A stretch of DNA of 64,000 nt from Streptomyces sp. CB00316 (GCF_001905595.1 NZ_LIXI01000002.1:434001-498000), one strand, 5' to 3'; positions 31,628-41,650 are shown, counted from the stretch's first letter. Numbers and translations are program-made. The notes: a model not told the origin generated them from the letters alone.

Positions 31628-33571
31628 ATGAAACGACCGGCACTCCGCCGCACGCCCGGGGCGCGCGCCCCGCTCCTGCTGACGGTGCCCGCGCTGCTGG
31701 CCGTGGCATTCCTGATGCTGCCGCTGGTCGGCGTCCTGGCCCGCACCTCCTGGGGCGGACTCGGCACCCACCTCACCGCCGAGCCCACCATCCAGGCGCT
31801 CCGGCTCTCCCTGCTGGTCTCGCTCTGGTCGCTCGTGCTCTCCCTGCTGTTCGGGGTGCCGCTGGCCTGGCTGCTGGCCCGTGTGCCGTTCCCCGGCAAG
31901 GCGTTCGTGCGCTCGCTGGTGCTGCTGCCGATGGTGCTGCCGCCCACGGTCGGCGGGGTCGCGCTGCTGCTGGCCTTCGGGCGGCGCGGGCTGCTGGGAC
32001 CGTGGCTGGAGGACACCTTCGGCATCACGCTCCCCTTCCACACCTCGGGGGCGGTGCTGGCGGCGACGTTCGTCTCGATGCCGTTCCTGGTCGTCTCGCT
32101 GGAGGGCGCGCTCGGCGGTCTGCGCCCCCGGTACGAGGAGACCGCCGCTTCGCTCGGAGCCTCGCCGGTACGGGTGTTCCTCACCGTGACCCTGCCGATG
32201 GTCGCCCCCGGGCTGATCGCCGGAGCGGCCCTCACCTGGGCGCGGGCGCTCGGTGAGTTCGGCGCCACCATCACCTTCGCCGGGAACCTCCCCGGCACCA
32301 CGCAGACCCTGCCGCTCCAGGTCTATCTGCTGCTCCAGGAGTCCCCGGAGGCCGCCACCTCGGTCTCCCTGCTGCTCCTGGCCATCGCCATGATCGTGCT
32401 CATCTCGCTGCGCGGCCGGTGGACCGGCACCCCGGGCGGCCGCCGCGAGCGGTCCGCCCCGCGCCCCGAGGAGCCGACGGGTCCGGACGTCCTGCCCGAA
32501 CCCCCTTCGTACGTACGTGAGTCGGTCCCGCGGGAGCGCTGGCCCCTGCATGCCGACGTCACCGGCTTCACCCGCCTCACCCTGGACGCGGCCCCCGGCA
32601 CCACCATCGCGGTCGTCGGCCCCAACGGCGCGGGCAAGACCACCCTCCTGCGCGCCCTCCTCGGCCTCACCCCCCGTGCCCACGCCCAACTGCGCCTGGG
32701 CGAAAGCGATGTGACGCAGCTGCCCCCGCACCGCCGGGGCGTCGCCTGGGTGCCCCAGGACGGCGCGCTCTTCCCGCACCTGAGCGCCCTCACCAACACG
32801 GCGTACGGGCTCCGCACCCGTGGCGTCCCCCGCGCGGAGGCCCGGCGCGAGGCGCAGTCCTGGCTGGACCGGCTCGGCGTCGGCCACCTGGCCCACCGCA
32901 AGCCCGGCCAGCTCTCCGGCGGCCAGGCCCAACGCGTCGCCCTGGCCCGTGCGTTGGCCGCCCGCCCGCGCCTCCTGCTGCTGGACGAACCGCTCGCCGC
33001 CCTCGACCAGACGACCCGGGCCCACGTGCGGCACACCCTGCGCCGGCACCTCGCGGAGTTCGGCGGGGTCTGCCTGATCGTCACGCACGACCCGGTCGAG
33101 GCGGTCTCCCTGGCCGACCGGGTCCTCGTCCTGGACGACGGCCGGGTCCGCCAGGACGAGCCGCCCGCCGAGGTGACCCGCCACCCCCGCTCCCCCTGGG
33201 TGGCCCGGATGCTCGGCCGCAACGCCTGGCCCGGCACCGCCACCAGCGACGGCCTGGACCTGGCGGGCGGCGGCCACCTGGTGGTCGCCGAACCCCTCGC
33301 CCCGGGCACGGAGGCCCTCGCGGTCATCGCCTCCGAAGCCGTCTCCGTACACCGCGAGAAGCCCACCGGCTCCCCCCGCAACGTCTGGCCCGGCACGGTC
33401 CGCGAGATCACCTCGGGCGGCAGCCGGCTGCGGCTGCTGATCACCTCCGACCGGGCGCCGGACCTGGTCGCGGAGATCACCCCGCAGGCGGCGGCCGAGC
33501 TGCGCATCGCGGACGGCACGGAGGTCTGGACGGGCGTGAAGGCGACCGAGGTGACGGTGGTCCCGCTCTGA
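31628..33571 (+). CDS. modBC: ModB-ModC fusion: molybdate ABC permease plus ATPase
   Basis: 647 residues. Residues ~15-262 are the permease with about six helices and the EAA-loop EETAASLGASP (170-180). A ~45-residue proline-rich linker follows. The ATPase then has Walker A GPNGAGKTT (331-339), signature LSGGQAQRVALARALA, Walker B LLLLDEP, a switch His in VTHD, and a C-terminal Mop/TOBE-like domain (~585-647). Permease and ATPase are separate genes in most bacteria; the fused form occurs in actinobacteria. RBS GAGGAC. Confidence 0.92.
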   Translation: MKRPALRRTPGARAPLLLTVPALLAVAFLMLPLVGVLARTSWGGLGTHLTAEPTIQALRLSLLVSLWSLVLSLLFGVPLAWLLARVPFPGKAFVRSLVLLPMVLPPTVGGVALLLAFGRRGLLGPWLEDTFGITLPFHTSGAVLAATFVSMPFLVVSLEGALGGLRPRYEETAASLGASPVRVFLTVTLPMVAPGLIAGAALTWARALGEFGATITFAGNLPGTTQTLPLQVYLLLQESPEAATSVSLLLLAIAMIVLISLRGRWTGTPGGRRERSAPRPEEPTGPDVLPEPPSYVRESVPRERWPLHADVTGFTRLTLDAAPGTTIAVVGPNGAGKTTLLRALLGLTPRAHAQLRLGESDVTQLPPHRRGVAWVPQDGALFPHLSALTNTAYGLRTRGVPRAEARREAQSWLDRLGVGHLAHRKPGQLSGGQAQRVALARALAARPRLLLLDEPLAALDQTTRAHVRHTLRRHLAEFGGVCLIVTHDPVEAVSLADRVLVLDDGRVRQDEPPAEVTRHPRSPWVARMLGRNAWPGTATSDGLDLAGGGHLVVAEPLAPGTEALAVIASEAVSVHREKPTGSPRNVWPGTVREITSGGSRLRLLITSDRAPDLVAEITPQAAAELRIADGTEVWTGVKATEVTVVPL

Positions 33572-33657
33572 TCCCACGTATGGCGCGGGCCCCGGCGGGA
33601 ACCAGACAACTGCCGTACGCGTACTCATGTACGACAGATCCGAGAGACGGGGCATCC

Positions 33658-34023
33658 ATGGCACTGTTCGGCAACGCGCACACCATCAACCCGGCCACCG
33701 CCCAGCAGGACTACGAGCGCCTCCTCGGGCAGGGCGAGCAGGTGCACGCCGCGTTCCTGCTGATCCGCGACACGATCCTGTTCACGGACCGCCGCCTGAT
33801 CCTCGTCGACAAGCAGGGCATCACCGGCAAGAAGACCGAGTACCACTCCGTGCCGTACCGCAGCATCACGCACTTCGCGGTGGAGACGGCCGGGACGTTC
33901 GACCTGGACGCGGAGCTGAAGATCTGGATCTCGGGCAGCTCCACCCCGCTCCAGAAGACGTTCACGAAGGGCGTCGACATCTACGAGGTGCAGGCGATAC
34001 TGACGCAGTTCGTCGCGCGGTAG
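33658..34023 (+). CDS. Bacterial PH-domain protein
   Basis: 121 residues. The bPH fold of the YvbH/DUF1696 type is visible: LLGQGEQVHAAFLLIRDTILFTDRRLILVDKQGITGKKTEYHSVPYRSI in order (positions ~23-71), then the C-terminal helix. Soluble, function unknown; such proteins assemble into oligomers. It converges with the amidase gene. Confidence 0.85.
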   Translation: MALFGNAHTINPATAQQDYERLLGQGEQVHAAFLLIRDTILFTDRRLILVDKQGITGKKTEYHSVPYRSITHFAVETAGTFDLDAELKIWISGSSTPLQKTFTKGVDIYEVQAILTQFVAR

Positions 34024-34043
34024 CCGCCACCCCGACAGCGGTT

Positions 34044-34814
34044 TCAGAAGTACGGGCGCAGCCGCGAGTTCGCCGCGTGCCCCGGGGCGGAGTCCCGCAG
34101 CCGGGCCACGCGCTCGCGCATCCGAGGCAGCAGCCCGTACAGCACATCGCCCGGGCAGCGGGTCTCGTAGCTGTCGCGGTGGCCGGAGATGACGTTCAGC
34201 CGGGCCACCTGGCCCTCGTCGAAACGGCTCTCGGCGTTCGTCGAGACCAGCTCGACCGTGGCGAGCGGGTCGCCGCCGGGCGCCAGCTTCCAGGCCGCGA
34301 GCTCCACCAGCGCCTCCATCATCGGCTCCGGGACCTCGGTGCCCTCGCCGAAGGTGCCGATCGCCGCGATGCCGACCGTGTCGGCGTTGAACCCCTTGGT
34401 GTGGGCGCCGAGCACCGACCGCCCGACGCCGCCCGCCCGGCCCTCGTAGATGGTGCCGCAGCGGTCGACGAGGAAGTTGTAGCCGATGTCGTCCCAGCCG
34501 TCCTTCTCCACGTGATCACTCTGGACGGCCCGGATCAGCTCGGGAGCGTCCGCGCAGTCGTAGTCGTTGGGGTTGCCGGTGTGGTGGACGAAGACCGCCT
34601 TCGCCGCGCCCGTGTAGTGCGGGCCCTCCCGGACCAGGCTCTCGTCCGCGTGCCACTCCTGCCGGCTGACGACGGCGGGCTGCGGAAGGCCGCGCGGCGG
34701 CCTCGGCCCGCTGGCCGTCTCCCGCCGCTGCTCGCGGGGCGCCGGGCCGTCCTGGAACACCAGGAGGACCAGGAGCAGCAGCAGGGTGCCCAGAACGATT
34801 CGACGGGACCACAT
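34044..34814 (-). CDS. Peptidoglycan recognition protein / N-acetylmuramoyl-L-alanine amidase
   Basis: About 256 residues from ATG 34814 (RBS GGTGGAG; GTG 34823 is an alternative). An N-terminal membrane anchor or signal (LGTLLLLLVLLVF) is followed by an amidase_2/PGRP domain: SRQEWHADESL, VFVHHTGNPNDYDC with the first zinc His, GYNFLVDRCGTIYEGRAGG, and ISGHRDSYETRCPGD with the second His and Cys ligands. It would cleave the muramoyl-alanine bond of peptidoglycan outside the cell. Confidence 0.9.
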   Translation of the reverse strand: MWSRRIVLGTLLLLLVLLVFQDGPAPREQRRETASGPRPPRGLPQPAVVSRQEWHADESLVREGPHYTGAAKAVFVHHTGNPNDYDCADAPELIRAVQSDHVEKDGWDDIGYNFLVDRCGTIYEGRAGGVGRSVLGAHTKGFNADTVGIAAIGTFGEGTEVPEPMMEALVELAAWKLAPGGDPLATVELVSTNAESRFDEGQVARLNVISGHRDSYETRCPGDVLYGLLPRMRERVARLRDSAPGHAANSRLRPYF

Positions 34815-34985
34815 GGACTCCACCCTGCGCCCTGACCTCCGCCTTCGCAGGGGAGCGGGCCAACCGGGTGACCACCGCCCGGCGTGGGCTTTTCGTCCGT
34901 AATGCGCACGGGAGAGTGTGTTCTTACGATGAGATCCGGATCATTCGCCGCGCCCCGCGGCCAGCCCGGCCGGATCGAGGAACCC

Positions 34986-36527
34986 ATGGCCCACGACGCT
35001 CTGCAGGACGGGCGGGACGGCTCGGCGGTCAGCCTGAAGCCGAACGCCATCGGGTTCGTCGACGCCCTCGTCATCGGCCTCAACGCGACCTCCCCCGCCT
35101 ACTCGCTGGCCGCCGTGATCGGCCCGATCGTGGCCCTGGTGGGGATCTACGCCCCGGGCGTCATGTTCGCCTCCTTCGTCCCGATGCTGCTGATCGCCTC
35201 GGCGTTCTACTACCTCAACAAGGTCGACCAGGACTGCGGTACGACGTTCTCCTGGGTGACCCGGGCGATGGGCCCGTGGGCCGGGTGGCTCGGCGGCTGG
35301 GCGATCACCATGACGGGGGTGCTGGTCGTCGGTTCGCTCGCCGATGTGGCGGTGAGCTTCACCCTGCTGGCGGTGGGCCTCGACGGCTGGGTCGCCAACG
35401 ACTTCGTCCGGCAACTGCTCACCGTGCTGCTGATCATCGTGATGACCGGGCTCTGTGTGATCGGCACCGAGCTGTCGGCCAAGGTCCAGAACGCGCTGAT
35501 CCTGCTCCAGATCGCGTTCCTGCTGGTCTTCGTCGTGGTGGCCCTCTACCGGGTGTACGCGGGCACCACCGGCTTCGACTCCGTCGAACCGTCCCTGGGC
35601 TGGCTGAACCCGTTCGGCGCCGGTGGCGCCGCGCTGACGGGCGGGCTGCTGCTCGGGGTGTTCATCTACTGGGGCTGGGAGTCCGCGGTCAACCTCACCG
35701 AGGAGACGGAGAACTCGGCGAGCGCCCCGGGCAAGGCGGGCCTGTGGTCCACGGTGGTGCTCCTGGTGACCTACCTGTCGGTCGCCGTCGCGGTCGTCGC
35801 CTTCGCGGGGACGGCGTTCCTGGCGGAGAACGCGGCCGAGGAGGAGTTCATCTTCGCCCAGCTCGCCGGGGACGTGCTGGGCGGCTGGGACTGGATCCTG
35901 CTGCTCGCCGTCGCCACCTCCGCGATCGCCTCCACCCAGACCACGATCATCCCGGCGTCCCGGACCGCCCTGTCGATGGCCCGCCGTCAGGCGCTGCCGC
36001 AGCACTTCGGGCACATCAGCCCCCGGTTCCGCACCCCGGACGTCAGTACGTGGTGGGTCGCCGTGATCGCCATCGCCTGGTACCTGGTGGTCAACCAGAT
36101 CTCCACCGACGCCCTCTTCGACTCGCTCACCGCCCTCTCCCTCCTGATCGCCTTCTACTACGCGCTCACCGGGGTGGCCTGCGCCGTCTACTACCGGCGC
36201 CATCTCACCGAGAGCGTGCGCGACTTCGTCCTCATCGGCCTGGGGCCGGTGGTCGGCGCCGGGCTGCTGACCTGGCTGCTGGTCCGGTCGGTGGTCGACA
36301 TGTCCGACCCGGCCAACTCCTACAGCGGCACCTCCTGGTTCGGCCTCGGCCCACCGCTCGTCATCGGCATCGCGATCTCCCTCGTCGGCGTCATCCTCAT
36401 GGTGGTGTGGCGGCTGCGCGACGCGGTGTTCTGGGAGGAACGGCCCGGGGTCGCCGATCCGGAGCTGGTGCGCGCCACGGCCGCGAAGTCCGCCGACGGG
36501 ACGTCCACCGACGGGAAGGAACGCTGA
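34986..36527 (+). CDS. APC-family amino acid/polyamine permease
   Basis: 513 residues from ATG 34986 (RBS GAGG). About twelve hydrophobic segments; the start NAIGFVDALVIGLNATSPAYSLA with a helix-breaking stretch, and WGWESAVNLTEETENS, are typical of the APC superfamily. Substrate unknown, most likely an amino acid. A universal stress protein follows one base after its stop, a common pairing in which the UspA-like protein may regulate the permease. Confidence 0.87.
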   Translation: MAHDALQDGRDGSAVSLKPNAIGFVDALVIGLNATSPAYSLAAVIGPIVALVGIYAPGVMFASFVPMLLIASAFYYLNKVDQDCGTTFSWVTRAMGPWAGWLGGWAITMTGVLVVGSLADVAVSFTLLAVGLDGWVANDFVRQLLTVLLIIVMTGLCVIGTELSAKVQNALILLQIAFLLVFVVVALYRVYAGTTGFDSVEPSLGWLNPFGAGGAALTGGLLLGVFIYWGWESAVNLTEETENSASAPGKAGLWSTVVLLVTYLSVAVAVVAFAGTAFLAENAAEEEFIFAQLAGDVLGGWDWILLLAVATSAIASTQTTIIPASRTALSMARRQALPQHFGHISPRFRTPDVSTWWVAVIAIAWYLVVNQISTDALFDSLTALSLLIAFYYALTGVACAVYYRRHLTESVRDFVLIGLGPVVGAGLLTWLLVRSVVDMSDPANSYSGTSWFGLGPPLVIGIAISLVGVILMVVWRLRDAVFWEERPGVADPELVRATAAKSADGTSTDGKER

Positions 36528-36528
36528 G

Positions 36529-36960
36529 ATGTCGGTCGTCCTCGGTTACGACGAGTCCCCCGGCGCCGCCCGCGCCCTGCGCATCGCGATCGAGGTGGCG
36601 GCGGCGTACGGCGAGGAGCTGGTCCTCGTCTACGGCGCCGCCGCCCCGGGCCTGCGCGACGGGGCCGAGTACCGCAGCCACTACGCCGCCATCCGGCAGG
36701 CCGGCCGCACCGGTCTGGAGCACGCGCTGACGGCCGCCGAGGAGGCCGGCGTACCGGCGAGTGTGGAGGTGCTGGACGAGCCCCCCGCGCAGGCACTCCT
36801 GGACGCCGCCGAACGGCACGGCGCCCGGGTCGTCGTGGTCGGCACCTGGGGTGAGAGCCCGATGCGCGGGGCCCTGCTCGGCTCGACCCCGCACAAGCTG
36901 CTCCACATGTCCAAGATCCCCGTGCTGTGCGTCCCGACGGAGGACGGGCAGGAGAGCTGA
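36529..36960 (+). CDS. Universal stress protein (UspA family)
   Basis: 143 residues. VVLGYDESPGAARALRIAIEVA at the start and the ATP-binding VVVGTWGESPMRGALLGSTPHKLLHMSKIPVLCVP pattern (G-2x-G-9x-G-S/T) are complete. It is coupled to the upstream APC permease. Confidence 0.9.
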   Translation: MSVVLGYDESPGAARALRIAIEVAAAYGEELVLVYGAAAPGLRDGAEYRSHYAAIRQAGRTGLEHALTAAEEAGVPASVEVLDEPPAQALLDAAERHGARVVVVGTWGESPMRGALLGSTPHKLLHMSKIPVLCVPTEDGQES

Positions 36961-37130
36961 ACCCCCCGCTCCCACCACGCCGCCGTCCCTCACCACGCCT
37001 CCCCGCTCTCCGCCGCCCGGCTCGGCGCGTCAGCAGCGGGAACGTCAGCACCGACACCATCGACCCAGGCCCCGCCGGCCTTGCTGACTCCGGGGCGTCC
37101 CTTGCTGTATACGACGGTGGAGTACCCCCG

Positions 37131-37573
37131 TCACCGGCACTTGGTCCGTTCGGGCCGTGGGTGCCCCGGCCCGGCCAGCTCGGCGGAAGCACCGGACGGC
37201 CCTGCGGGTCCTGAGCTGCCTCCACCAGCCGGGCCAGCGGGGCGAAACCCGCATCGCTGTACAGCGCGCCCTGGAGCGCCTGCCGCGAAGTCGGGGAAGC
37301 GCTCGGCGGCGCCCGGGGCCATGTTCGCCAGCCAGCCGTACGCGACCCGGTCCGGACGGAGCTGCGCGTACACAGCGCCGACGTGACTCCCGTACGAGGA
37401 GCCCCAGATCGACACCTTCCGCTCGCCCAGCGCCTCACGCAGCCGGTCGAGGTCGCGGACCTCGTTGCCCGTGGTGAACGACCGCAGCAACGGACCGCCG
37501 CCGCGGGCGCAGAGCTCGGCGGTGCGGCGGCGGAGAGGGTGAGCAGCAAGGCCTTACGGGTCCAGTTCTTCAC
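37131..37573 (-). pseudogene. Decayed secreted alpha/beta hydrolase (tripeptidyl-peptidase-like)
   Basis: From GTG 37573 a signal-like VKNWTRKALLLTLSAA is read; after a deletion/frameshift near 37490 another frame gives GNEVRDLDRLREALGERKVS then IWGSSYGSHVGAVYAQLRPDRV, the nucleophile-elbow region (GSSYG) of SlpD/Tap-like peptidases. The remaining catalytic residues and most of the domain are missing. The rest of the 36961-37782 gap shows nothing else gene-like. Confidence 0.7.
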
Positions 37574-37782
37574 GCCCCAGGCCTGGTCGACCCGGAGTCC
37601 GCCGCCCATCCGGAAGGCCGGTGAACTCCCGGTGGGGCCACCCCCCGGGCCGACCCTGCGGCACTTGCCCGTCACCCGTTCCCCCGCGCCGGGGTGCCGG
37701 GCGCCGAGGGGAGCCGTTGAATGCGAAAGCAGGGCAGCACAGAGCCCACCCAGAAACAGGCCGGCGCAGGACAGGGAGCCGC

Positions 37783-40110
37783 ATGCCGTCGTCACAGGCC
37801 TCACCGACCTCACAGGCCCGCGCCGACCGGGAGGCCGCCCCGCACCGCCGGGGCGCGCTGCGCCGCACCGGCGAGTGGTGCGCCCGGCACTTCGTCACCG
37901 TCCTCGTGCTGTGGGTGGCCGCGCTCGCCGGGCTCCAGGTCCTCCAGCACGCCTACGGCGGCGACTACTCCGACGACTTCTCGCTCCCCGGCGCCCAGTC
38001 GCAGGAGGGCCTCGACGTCCTGAAGGCGCACGCGCCGCAGGCGGGCGGCTACAGCGCCCAAGTGGTGCTGCACGACGCCGACAAGCCGCTCACCTCGGTC
38101 TCCGACCAGGTCGCCACGGCCGTCGCCGACCTCCAGAAGCTGCCCGACGTGCTCTCCGCGCAGAACCCGCTGCCGCCGTCCGGTTCCACCCCGCCCCCGC
38201 CGCCCGACCCGAACACCGGACCGCTCTCCACCGACCGGAAGACCGCCTACATCACCGTCCGGTTCAGCGTGCAGCCCTCCACCCTGGACCCGTCCTATCT
38301 CGACGGGGTCGACAAGGCGGTGCAGCCGCTGCGATCGGCCGGGGTGGAGGTGGAGTACGGCGGACCGCTCGGCGAACTGGCCCGGCCCGAGCCCAGCGAC
38401 CGCACCAGCGAGGCCATCGGCTTCGGGGTGGCGGTCATCGTCCTGCTGATCGGCTTCGGCAGTCTGGTGGCCGCCGTGCTGCCGCTGGTCACCGCCCTGG
38501 TCTGCGCCCTGTGCGGGCTCGCGCTGCTCGGCCTGCTGGCCGCCGCCGCGACCTTCGCCACCGTCTCCCCGACGCTCGCCACGATGGTCGGCATCGGCGT
38601 CGGCATCGACTACGCGCTCTTCCTGGTCACCCGGCACCGGCAGAACCTGATCGACGGTCAGGACCCGGTGACCGCCGCCGGGAACGCCGCCGTCACCAGC
38701 GGGCACGCGGTGCTGCTCTCCGGCTGCACGGTGATCATCGCACTGTCGGGGCTGTGGGTCTCCGGGATCGGGTTCATCGGCAAGCTGGGCCTGGCCGCCG
38801 CGGTCACCGTGGTCACGGCGGTGCTCGGCGCTCTCACCCTCGTACCGGCGATCCTCGGTCTCATCGGCCGCCGCATCGACCGGGTGCGCGTACGGAAACC
38901 GGTGGCCGAGACCGTACCGGCTCCGGAAGGCGCGGAGCCCGGCGGCTGGCACCGGTACGCGCAGCGGGTGGAGCGGCGGCCGTGGTGGTTCCTGGCCGGC
39001 GGAGTGGTGCTGCTGGCCGTGCTGTCCTTCCCCGTCTTCTTCATCCAGCTCGGCCACATCGGCGACGGCGCCGACCCGGAGTCGTTCACCGACCGGCGCG
39101 CCTTCGACCTGATGTCGAGCGCCTTCGGCCCCGGCTCCAACGGCCCGCTGACCCTCGTCATCGACCAGAGCAAGGTGCCCTCCTCCGACCGTTCCGCCCT
39201 CGCCGACCAGGCGCAGAAGGCCCTCACCAACGTCCCGGACGCGGCCGTGATCACCCCGCTCACCGCCACATCGGACGGCGACGTGCTGACCGCCACCGCC
39301 TACTCGGTGGCCGCCCCGCAGGACGAGCGGACCACCTCCCTGGTGAACCGGCTCGCCGACGACGTCCTGCCGCAGGCCGTCTCCGGCACCGACGCGAGCA
39401 CGTACGTCACCGGCACGACCGCCGCCCAGGTCGACTTCCTGGACATCGTCTCCAGCCGGCTGCCGCTGATCATCGTGGTCGTCGTGGCCCTGGCCTTCCT
39501 GGTGATCCTGGCCGTCTTCCGGGGCCTGCTCGTCGCGGTGAAGGCGGCCGTGCTCAACGTCCTGTCGATCGCCGCCTCGTACGGGGTCGTGGTGGCCGTC
39601 TTCCAGTGGGGCTGGGGCGGCCCGGCGCTGGGGGTGTCGGGGAAGGTGCCGATCGAGAGCTACGTGCCGATGATGATGTTCGCCATCGTCTTCGGGCTGA
39701 GCATGGACTACGAGATCTTCCTGCTCTCCCGCATCCACGAGGCCTGGCGGCGCACCGGTGACGCGCGGGCGAGCGTGGCGCACGCGCTGGAGATCACCGC
39801 CCGGGTCATCACCTGCGCGGCACTGATCATGGTGAGCGTCTTCGCCGCGTTCGTGATCAGCGACAACATCGTGGTGAAGATGCTGGGCCTGGGGCTCGCC
39901 GCCAGCGTGCTCATCGACGCCACCGTCGTACGGCTGCTGCTGGTCCCGGCGGTGATGACCCTGCTGGGCCGGTCCGCCTGGTGGATCCCGGGCCCGCTGG
40001 ACCGGGTCCTGCCCCACCTGGACGCCGAGGGAAGCGCTCAGGAGTCCGAGCGGTCCCCGGTGGGAGTGACCAAGGACATGGCAGGTGGAGGGAACCACTC
40101 CGCCCCCTAG
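37783..40110 (+). CDS. MMPL-family RND transporter
   Basis: 775 residues from ATG 37783 (RBS AGGGAG). Two RND-like halves: each has an N-terminal helix, a ~130-residue extracellular domain and a block of five or six helices. Signatures are GIGVGIDYALFLVTRHRQ in the first half and MMMFAIVFGLSMDYEIFLLSRIHE in the second, with the Asp-Tyr pairs used for proton relay. MmpL proteins export lipids or siderophores in mycobacteria; in Streptomyces they often export metabolites. Substrate unknown. An acyltransferase gene follows 9 bp later. Confidence 0.9.
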   Translation: MPSSQASPTSQARADREAAPHRRGALRRTGEWCARHFVTVLVLWVAALAGLQVLQHAYGGDYSDDFSLPGAQSQEGLDVLKAHAPQAGGYSAQVVLHDADKPLTSVSDQVATAVADLQKLPDVLSAQNPLPPSGSTPPPPPDPNTGPLSTDRKTAYITVRFSVQPSTLDPSYLDGVDKAVQPLRSAGVEVEYGGPLGELARPEPSDRTSEAIGFGVAVIVLLIGFGSLVAAVLPLVTALVCALCGLALLGLLAAAATFATVSPTLATMVGIGVGIDYALFLVTRHRQNLIDGQDPVTAAGNAAVTSGHAVLLSGCTVIIALSGLWVSGIGFIGKLGLAAAVTVVTAVLGALTLVPAILGLIGRRIDRVRVRKPVAETVPAPEGAEPGGWHRYAQRVERRPWWFLAGGVVLLAVLSFPVFFIQLGHIGDGADPESFTDRRAFDLMSSAFGPGSNGPLTLVIDQSKVPSSDRSALADQAQKALTNVPDAAVITPLTATSDGDVLTATAYSVAAPQDERTTSLVNRLADDVLPQAVSGTDASTYVTGTTAAQVDFLDIVSSRLPLIIVVVVALAFLVILAVFRGLLVAVKAAVLNVLSIAASYGVVVAVFQWGWGGPALGVSGKVPIESYVPMMMFAIVFGLSMDYEIFLLSRIHEAWRRTGDARASVAHALEITARVITCAALIMVSVFAAFVISDNIVVKMLGLGLAASVLIDATVVRLLLVPAVMTLLGRSAWWIPGPLDRVLPHLDAEGSAQESERSPVGVTKDMAGGGNHSAP

Positions 40111-40119
40111 GGTGTCAGG

Positions 40120-41244
40120 ATGCCTTCCCCCCTCACCTCCGAGCAGCCGCGCCCCACCGCCGCCGCCGGAACCCCGGAGACCGGCGGACCGCCCGCCGAC
40201 GGCCGGGACCACTTCTTCGACAACGCGAAGTACCTGGCGATCGTGCTGGTGGCGATCGGGCACGCGTGGGAGCCGCTGCCGAGCGGGCGGCTGGTGGAGG
40301 CCGCGTACACCCTGATCTACACCTTCCACATGCCGGTGTTCATCCTGATCGCGGGCTACTTCTCCCGTGGTTTCGAGCTGCGGCCGGACCGGGTGTGGAA
40401 GCTGGTCACCAGCCTGCTGGTGCCGTATCTGATCTTCGAGCTCCTCTACACGGCCTTCCACCGCCTCACCCGCGACCCGGAGCTCCCGCTCTCGCTGCTC
40501 GAGCCGTACTGGCTGCTGTGGTTCCTGCCCGCGCTGTTCTTCTGGCGGCTGTCCACCCCGGTGTGGCAGGCGGTCCGCGCCCCGGTGCTGGTCTCGCTCG
40601 CCGTCGCCGCGGTGGCGACCGTGTCACCCGCCGCCGACGGGACCCTGCCCCTCCAGCGCATCATGCAGTTCCTGCCGTTCTACGTGCTGGGCCTGCGGCT
40701 GGGCCCGCAGCACTTCGCGGCTCTGCGCCGTACGTGGGTACGCGCGCTCTCCGTACCGGTCCTCGCGCTCGGGCTGCTGGTCGCGTACTGGCTGGTGCCC
40801 CGGACCTCGACCTCGTGGTTCTTCCGGAAGAACAGCGCCCAGGAGATGGACACCGCCGAGTGGACCGGGCCGATGGCGGCGCTCCTGCTGTTCGTGGCGG
40901 CCGTCGTGCTGGGCGCCTGCTTCCTGGCCTGGGTGCCCAGGGGGCGCAGCTGGATGACGGCGCTCGGCACCTGCACGCTGTACGGGTACCTGCTGCACGG
41001 CTTCGTCATCCGGAGCCTGCGCTACGGGGGCTTCTACGAGGAGCCGTTCTTCGACACCACGCTGGGCACGGTCACCGTCACCGCCGGCGCGGCCGTCATG
41101 GTGACCGCGCTGTGCACCCCGTACGTACGGAGCCTGCTGCGGCCGCTGCTGGAGCCCCGCCTGGAGTGGGCCAGGCAGCGGCCGCCGGCTCCCGGCCGAC
41201 CGCCCCTGACACACGAAAGGCCCTCGGGGCGGACCCCACCGTGA
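40120..41244 (+). CDS. Acyltransferase-3 family membrane protein
   Basis: 374 residues with about ten helices. DHFFDNAKYLAIVLVAIGHAWEP and YTFHMPVFILIAGYFSRGF are the family start, with the conserved His (GHAWEP) that is thought catalytic. Such proteins move acyl groups onto extracytoplasmic sugars or lipids. It is adjacent to the MMPL transporter, so the two may modify and export the same envelope molecule (inference). Confidence 0.88.
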   Translation: MPSPLTSEQPRPTAAAGTPETGGPPADGRDHFFDNAKYLAIVLVAIGHAWEPLPSGRLVEAAYTLIYTFHMPVFILIAGYFSRGFELRPDRVWKLVTSLLVPYLIFELLYTAFHRLTRDPELPLSLLEPYWLLWFLPALFFWRLSTPVWQAVRAPVLVSLAVAAVATVSPAADGTLPLQRIMQFLPFYVLGLRLGPQHFAALRRTWVRALSVPVLALGLLVAYWLVPRTSTSWFFRKNSAQEMDTAEWTGPMAALLLFVAAVVLGACFLAWVPRGRSWMTALGTCTLYGYLLHGFVIRSLRYGGFYEEPFFDTTLGTVTVTAGAAVMVTALCTPYVRSLLRPLLEPRLEWARQRPPAPGRPPLTHERPSGRTPP

Positions 41245-41271
41245 GGTGGCCGGTCCGCCCCGAGGGCCTTT
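41216..41271. terminator. Strong bidirectional terminator
   Basis: A 20-bp perfect stem (AAAGGCCCTCGGGGCGGACC at 41216-41235, complementary arm at 41252-41271) is extended by an inner CCACC/GGTGG stem. The ends give A-run and T-run on either strand. It separates the acyltransferase gene from the convergent helicase-associated gene. Confidence 0.92.
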
Positions 41272-41287
41272 GGCGTGGAAGGAGCCG

Positions 41288-41650
41288 CTAGAGGGCGCCG
41301 AGCCCCTGCGCGGGGCCCGGGGCGGGGGCCGGAGCCGCGACCGCCGGGGTGCCCAGGAGCGCGGAGGCCGTCTCCAGGGGGGTGCGGGCGGCAGCGGCGG
41401 CCGGGGCGGGTGCCGTCTCGGCGGTACGGCAGGTGAAGCCGAGCTTGGAGAGCGCCCGGACGACCTCGGCGGAGGAGAAGTCACGCCGGTCCTGCCGGGT
41501 GATCACCTCGCCGACCTGCTTGACCGGGTAGACACGGCGGCTGATGACCACCCCGTCACCGGTGACGGGTTCGGGCTTGATGCCCTTCATCGAGTCCTCG
41601 ACCTCGTTCTTGAACAGATCGAAGGGGAAGCGGGCGATGACACAGCGCAT
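41288..41650 (-). CDS. Conserved hypothetical protein next to the DEAD helicase
   Basis: 120 residues. A conserved N-terminal part (CVIARFPFDLFKNEVEDSM, KGIKPEPVTGDGVVISRRVYPVKQVGEVIT, DFSSAEVVRALSKLGFTC) is followed by an Ala/Pro-rich tail. The same order (cold-shock protein, helicase, this small protein) is familiar in streptomycetes, which suggests an RNA-related role; no known domain recognised. Confidence 0.75.
   Translation of the reverse strand: MRCVIARFPFDLFKNEVEDSMKGIKPEPVTGDGVVISRRVYPVKQVGEVITRQDRRDFSSAEVVRALSKLGFTCRTAETAPAPAAAAARTPLETASALLGTPAVAAPAPAPGPAQGLGAL

Noticed and set aside
31310-33664. Long open frame antisense to modBC (and similar long antisense frames over the MMPL, permease and ligase genes)
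   Set aside because: They mirror the real genes' codon bias in high-GC DNA, lack domain signatures and are low-complexity.
36961-37130. Separate small gene downstream of uspA
   Set aside because: Frames there have no RBS or conserved features and are low-complexity Pro/Arg-rich translations.
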